Shown: one piece after another, positions 60,374 through 64,000 of the stretch
Layout of the letters: the number at the start of each line of letters is the position of its first letter
Position numbering within the stretch: position 1 is the stretch's first letter
Assembly (NCBI RefSeq): GCF_020921035.1
Contig: NC_063160.1
Location: 16,395,095 to 16,459,094, forward strand
Origin: Rhodamnia argentea
Lineage: Eukaryota; Streptophyta; Magnoliopsida; Myrtales; Myrtaceae
DNA: 64,000 nucleotides
Direction of reading: 5' to 3'
Notes under the pieces: generated by a model
Seen by the model: the letters and a program-made list of their open reading frames with translations, nothing else
The model's database searches: none
What the model was told of the DNA's origin: nothing
Program-made: the position numbers and the translations under genes

Positions 60374-61415
60374 CCACGTCATCGACTGGGGAGAATTCTC
60401 AGCCACAAGTTCTTTGTGGCCTTCAAGGATCTCTTTCCCCTCCCCGCTTTTCCTTTTTTGATGATTCTCTCTTTCAATCCTACTCAGCACTTTCCCCGTC
60501 CATTTTCCGGGAAAATTTATATTTTGCCCTCCATCCTATTTGTCGTAATTTGCCTCCTAACCTTTTTGAAAATTGGTGGCCATGTTGCCCTAACCGTCGA
60601 CTTTAGCCCCAAAAAAAAATTAATTAATTAAATCTCATGACATATTTGATCGCGTGACTACACGCGATTTGTCTTGAAAGCCAAATTGGTCACCAAAAAA
60701 CAAAAATACCGATAAAAAATATTTCTTAAAATTATATGCCGATTTTTCTTTTAACATCGGTTCCAATCAAATTCTCAACGAAATTTCTAGACCAGATGTG
60801 TACAATAAATCTTCCATCAATTATTCCGTCACATGTCGTTGTGAGATTGTGGCTTCAAGCAAAATTCGATAAGAGTCAACGAACCTATTTCAAAAAATTG
60901 AGGGGGCACTTTGCAAAAATTTGAAACGTGGAGGGGCAGTTGCAACAATCCTAAAAACTCGGGGACAACAAATGGGTAATTGCCCTTTTCACTTGTGTAT
61001 TCCTATTAAAAAAAAAAAAATTTACATGCTCTTTGTGGAATCTTCACGAGTACTTTGGGCAGAGAAATCTGCAAATCTTTTAGTAGAAAGGCAGAAAAGC
61101 CCATCGCATCGAGTCCACGTCAACATCGAGGGCCACGTAACCTCGTGGGGGCTGGGACTCCACCACCTGCCACGTCGGATCCGTATTCTCCATAGGTGGG
61201 CCCCGCACCCCGGGAAAAGAAGTAAAGTGAGACACCCCACCACCAACCCTTATCATCACCATGACCTCACACGCTTATCGTTGATCGCACGTGTAAGGGC
61301 ATCGTGCGCCTAAAAAAAAAAAAAGAAGGGAGAAAAAGCACAAAAGAATCTGCTACTAGTGGCTGAGGATTTTCCCTTGTGCGAGGCGCACAATCTGCCG
61401 AGAAGCCGACACGTG
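60374..61415. promoter_or_regulatory. Cluster of ACGT-core (G-box/ABRE-like) sites upstream of the CDF gene
   Basis: CCACGTCA at 60374-60381, CCACGT at 61115, 61133 and 61170, and full CACGTG palindromes at 61288-61293 and 61410-61415. They lie 0.2-1.2 kb upstream of the CDF start. ACGT cores bind bZIP and bHLH factors in light, clock and ABA control. Function is inferred from sequence only. Confidence 0.4.
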
Positions 61416-61640
61416 TTCGTTGCGCGCAAAACAAGGTGGACCCTACGAATGGGGAGCAAAACTCAGATAATATAGATTATGTCATAAAGTGCCTACAAAA
61501 CGTGACCAAAACGAGTCCTCTTTTACTTTTTTCAGAGAGATGGACCGTATCATTTTCTAATAACCTCCCTGTCATCGCGGACCTCTGTTTTTCTCCTTCC
61601 CCCTCCCCAAAAAAAAAAAATTTGTTTATAACATAAGTCG
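60600..61640. other. CDF distal upstream DNA, no gene
   Basis: Apart from the ACGT sites this stretch holds AT-rich DNA with poly(A) tracts near 61010, 61310 and 61610. No gene is seen. Confidence 0.4.
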
Positions 61641-61805
61641 GGAAAAATGTTTTTCGAAAAATCATCGGTGTAAATTGTGTCTAAATATTTATTTAAACGA
61701 TGAAAATATTTTTCGTTTATTTGTTGGTAAATAATATCAATCATCATTTTTTTTAAAAAATATTTTTAATTTGTTTATTTTTCCCGAAACAAATTGAGCC
61801 TAACA
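61640..61805. repeat. AT-rich foldback MITE, family 1, partial
   Basis: gtcgggaaaaatgtttttcg, gtctaaatatttatttaaac, gatgaaaatatttttc and ttatttttcccgaaacaaat follow the family 1 plan. Confidence 0.5.
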
Positions 61806-63700
61806 AAAAGCGCACGGTCATCTTGCACCATCTTAAGGGGACGCGTTTGGTAATGTTTATGATTCTCTTTTCTTTTTTTATTCTTTTGTTTCTCGAGACA
61901 AAAGAAAAGAGCAAAAATCTCGTTTGGAAATGTGAATTGATTTTTTTTTTTGTTTTCGGGAACAAATTTATGCTCTCGGGAATAGAAATGAGAAGTAAAA
62001 AAAATATCTTTTTGTTATCAAGAAAAAAGAGAAATAATGTCCTTTTAAAAAAACAAACTCAATGTAACTCGTTTTTATAATCATGATTCCACCACTACTT
62101 TCACCAATAGTCGGTCATCACTGCCTCCATTGACATTTCTATTATTTTTTTCATTTTAGTATTAAAATTTTATATAGTTATTAAATACGTTCTTTTGCTC
62201 GGAAACTCTTTTCGTGAAGAGAATCTTATATTCTTAGTAAAAATGGTTTATGACTTGCATTAAAATGTGGGGGTGGAGGGGTGACACGTGCTATCGCGTA
62301 CTTGAGCAACCCGCGGATGGAATCATATCGACAATCTATCTTCAGTGGATGACTTGGAAGAATCGAAGGTGCTTAGATCACGAATCTCGTAAAGATTCCA
62401 CGAGCGTTTTTTTTTTTTCGAGAAACGAATTATTTTTAAAAAAATCGCTTAAATCACTTATAATGAATAACACGAAATAAAATTTTCATCGTTCATAAAG
62501 TTATTAAGATATAATTTTTTTCTCGATAACAAAAACATTATTTATTGAGTGCGATGAATGGTATTTTGCATGATATTTTCTAAATCGTATCGAGCACACT
62601 CACATGATCTTAACATCCACGAAATTAACATAAATTGTAGATCCTAGCCAGGTCGGCCTTCGCTTGTGAATAGTCGTCGGCCTTCGCCGAGGCCCGGCGA
62701 CCCGTGGAGGGAGAAGGAAAACAAAGAACATTAAAACATTTTAATAATCATTTTCTTGAAACGATTATTAAATTGCCTACGTTATTGTCAAGTTATATAC
62801 CATATAAGACGATTGACGTCCTTAACCGTAATCTCCTGTCAAAATTCGCCGGAAAGACTAAAATGATAATTCGTCAAAAAGTTGAGACTCGGTTGGTATA
62901 ATTGAAAGCTTATATATAAATTGACACAATTACAATAGTTTTACTACGTTTTCGGCATTTTTTTCCCTTGACCATCCATAGAGTGCCCGAAAAATAAAAA
63001 AAAAAACATTATTCTCATTGGGATTGTAATTGATTGGGTGTAGGTGTGACGCGGTACTCTTAAGAATAGGGAACCTAATATTGTCTTTTTATATAAAATT
63101 CCACCTTTTTATCGGAATTTATTGAAGCCTACTGCTCCCTCTTCTTCTTTTTGCCAGCCTATTGTTTTTTGCCAAAAAAAAAAATTATCCATTTTACATA
63201 AAAAGATAGATACCTAAATTCAAGATAAAATACAAATCTCACAAAACAAGTAAATCTCAAAGATAAACTAGTTTGGTACAGTTGCAAAGACTTACCCATT
63301 CCACAAAAAAGAGCATGTCATAGCATCAAAGCATAATTGGCGGCCAATCGCCGAATATTGCATCAACATCCGTGATAAGCACACGTCTAGATTTCTCTCT
63401 CTAATAGCTACGATTTTTCCAATAGGCGATGCGCGCCTAAGTTCGGCATCCCTAGCAACATCACCATGTAAAGATAACGGCAACATCAATAGGTAAAATG
63501 GATACAGAAAACGTCTTGTAAATCACAGATTTATTTCGAGAGGGAAATAGAAGAGCACCCAAATCAATATCTAACTCAATATCGAGAGAGAAGACTTGCA
63601 AACAGATACCAAATGATTACAAAGTCACTTTCAAATGAGCCGAACGCTAAAGAGCGTCGTAGACTTGTAAAACGCTCGACTATATAGAGCAAGCACCAAA
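61806..63700. repeat. AT-rich repeats, no gene
   Basis: 62395-62600 is another family 1 foldback relative (cgaattatttttaaaaaaat, atcgctt, ttcataaagttattaagata). 62641-62705 is a short G+C-rich repeat core (ggccttcgccgaggcccgg), and 62770-62965 is a Mutator-MITE family arm (ataattgaaagctta, attgacacaatt). No gene is supported. Confidence 0.45.
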
Positions 63701-63713
63701 GTCGGAGCGAGAG

Positions 63714-63912
63714 AGCAAATCCGGAAGAGATATTCTTCGAGATGCCCGCGCTTCGAACTTGTAAGCTCAAATGCACAACATTGTCTACTTTTCGACGGAG
63801 TTGGACCAAGCAAGCAGATTCGGAAGAGGATATTCTTTCGAGGCACTCGCGTGTCGAACTTGAGAGCTCAAATGCATAGCAATGTCTACTTTCGATGATG
63901 ATAGGACTAAGC
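63714..63912. repeat. Tandem duplication of about 100 bp, two units
   Basis: Unit 1 (63714-63812) and unit 2 (63813-63912) share gcaaatccggaagagatatt / gcagattcggaagaggatat, cttcgaactt / gtgtcgaactt, agctcaaatgca and tgtctacttt. A fragment of a further unit starts after 63912 and part of another precedes 63714. It is probably the edge of a satellite-like or LTR-internal tandem array beyond the window. Confidence 0.75.
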
Positions 63913-64000
63913 AAAATCCAAATTTACTAGGAATGGGACGGTAGAAAAATGTTTTTTTCTCTAATTTGTGTCATGCCGTGTCGAGATTTATTTAATATGC

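Noticed and set aside
63576-63914. 112-codon minus-strand frame with internal repeats
   Set aside because: Its repeats are those of the 100-bp DNA tandem duplication; no protein family is recognised.

Overview
The window is nuclear DNA from a eudicot plant. The evidence is GT-AG introns, an alpha-expansin, a Casparian-strip membrane protein (CASP), a Cf-9-type receptor-like protein, a P-class pentatricopeptide (PPR) protein, a RING-H2 protein, a Dof/CDF transcription factor, solo LTRs and many MITEs. The mix looks Myrtaceae-like (Eucalyptus relatives), but that is an impression from the repeats and proteins, not proven.

Layout. 1-2.0 kb: the 3' end of a receptor-like protein (RLP) gene followed by a broken CASP copy. 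3.1-10.4 kb: a minus-strand solo LTR with 5-bp target duplications, split near its end by a 4.4-kb hAT transposon that has its own 8-bp target duplications. 11.0-12.8 kb: a decayed LRR receptor kinase. 14.0-16.8 kb: a nearly complete RLP gene with one frame break. 17.1-19.6 kb: a second solo LTR of the same family, holding a hAT-type MITE. 20.0-20.9 kb: an intact three-exon CASP gene on the minus strand. The RLP-CASP pair at 14-21 kb and the fragments at 1-2 kb are copies of one duplicated unit; the first copy keeps the LTR-free site. 22.6-26.3 kb: a large mitochondrial-type PPR gene with one apparent frame break. 29.9-31.1 kb: an intact alpha-expansin, with three broken relatives at 39.7, 49.1 and 53.4 kb that form a dispersed tandem array. 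36.2-36.6 kb: a small membrane RING-H2 gene. 45.5 and 51.2-52.4 kb: pieces of SWEET sugar-transporter genes. 49.9-50.2 and 54.4-54.8 kb: two antisense copies of a possible small secreted peptide gene carried in the expansin blocks. 57.5-60.2 kb: a CDF-type Dof gene. The rest is AT-rich intergenic DNA with foldback MITEs and low-complexity tracts.

The intact genes do not form a pathway. A CASP, an expansin, SWEET remnants and a possible growth peptide are all cell-wall or apoplast functions, but nothing here shows that they work together. The main story is local duplication followed by decay and nested transposon insertion.
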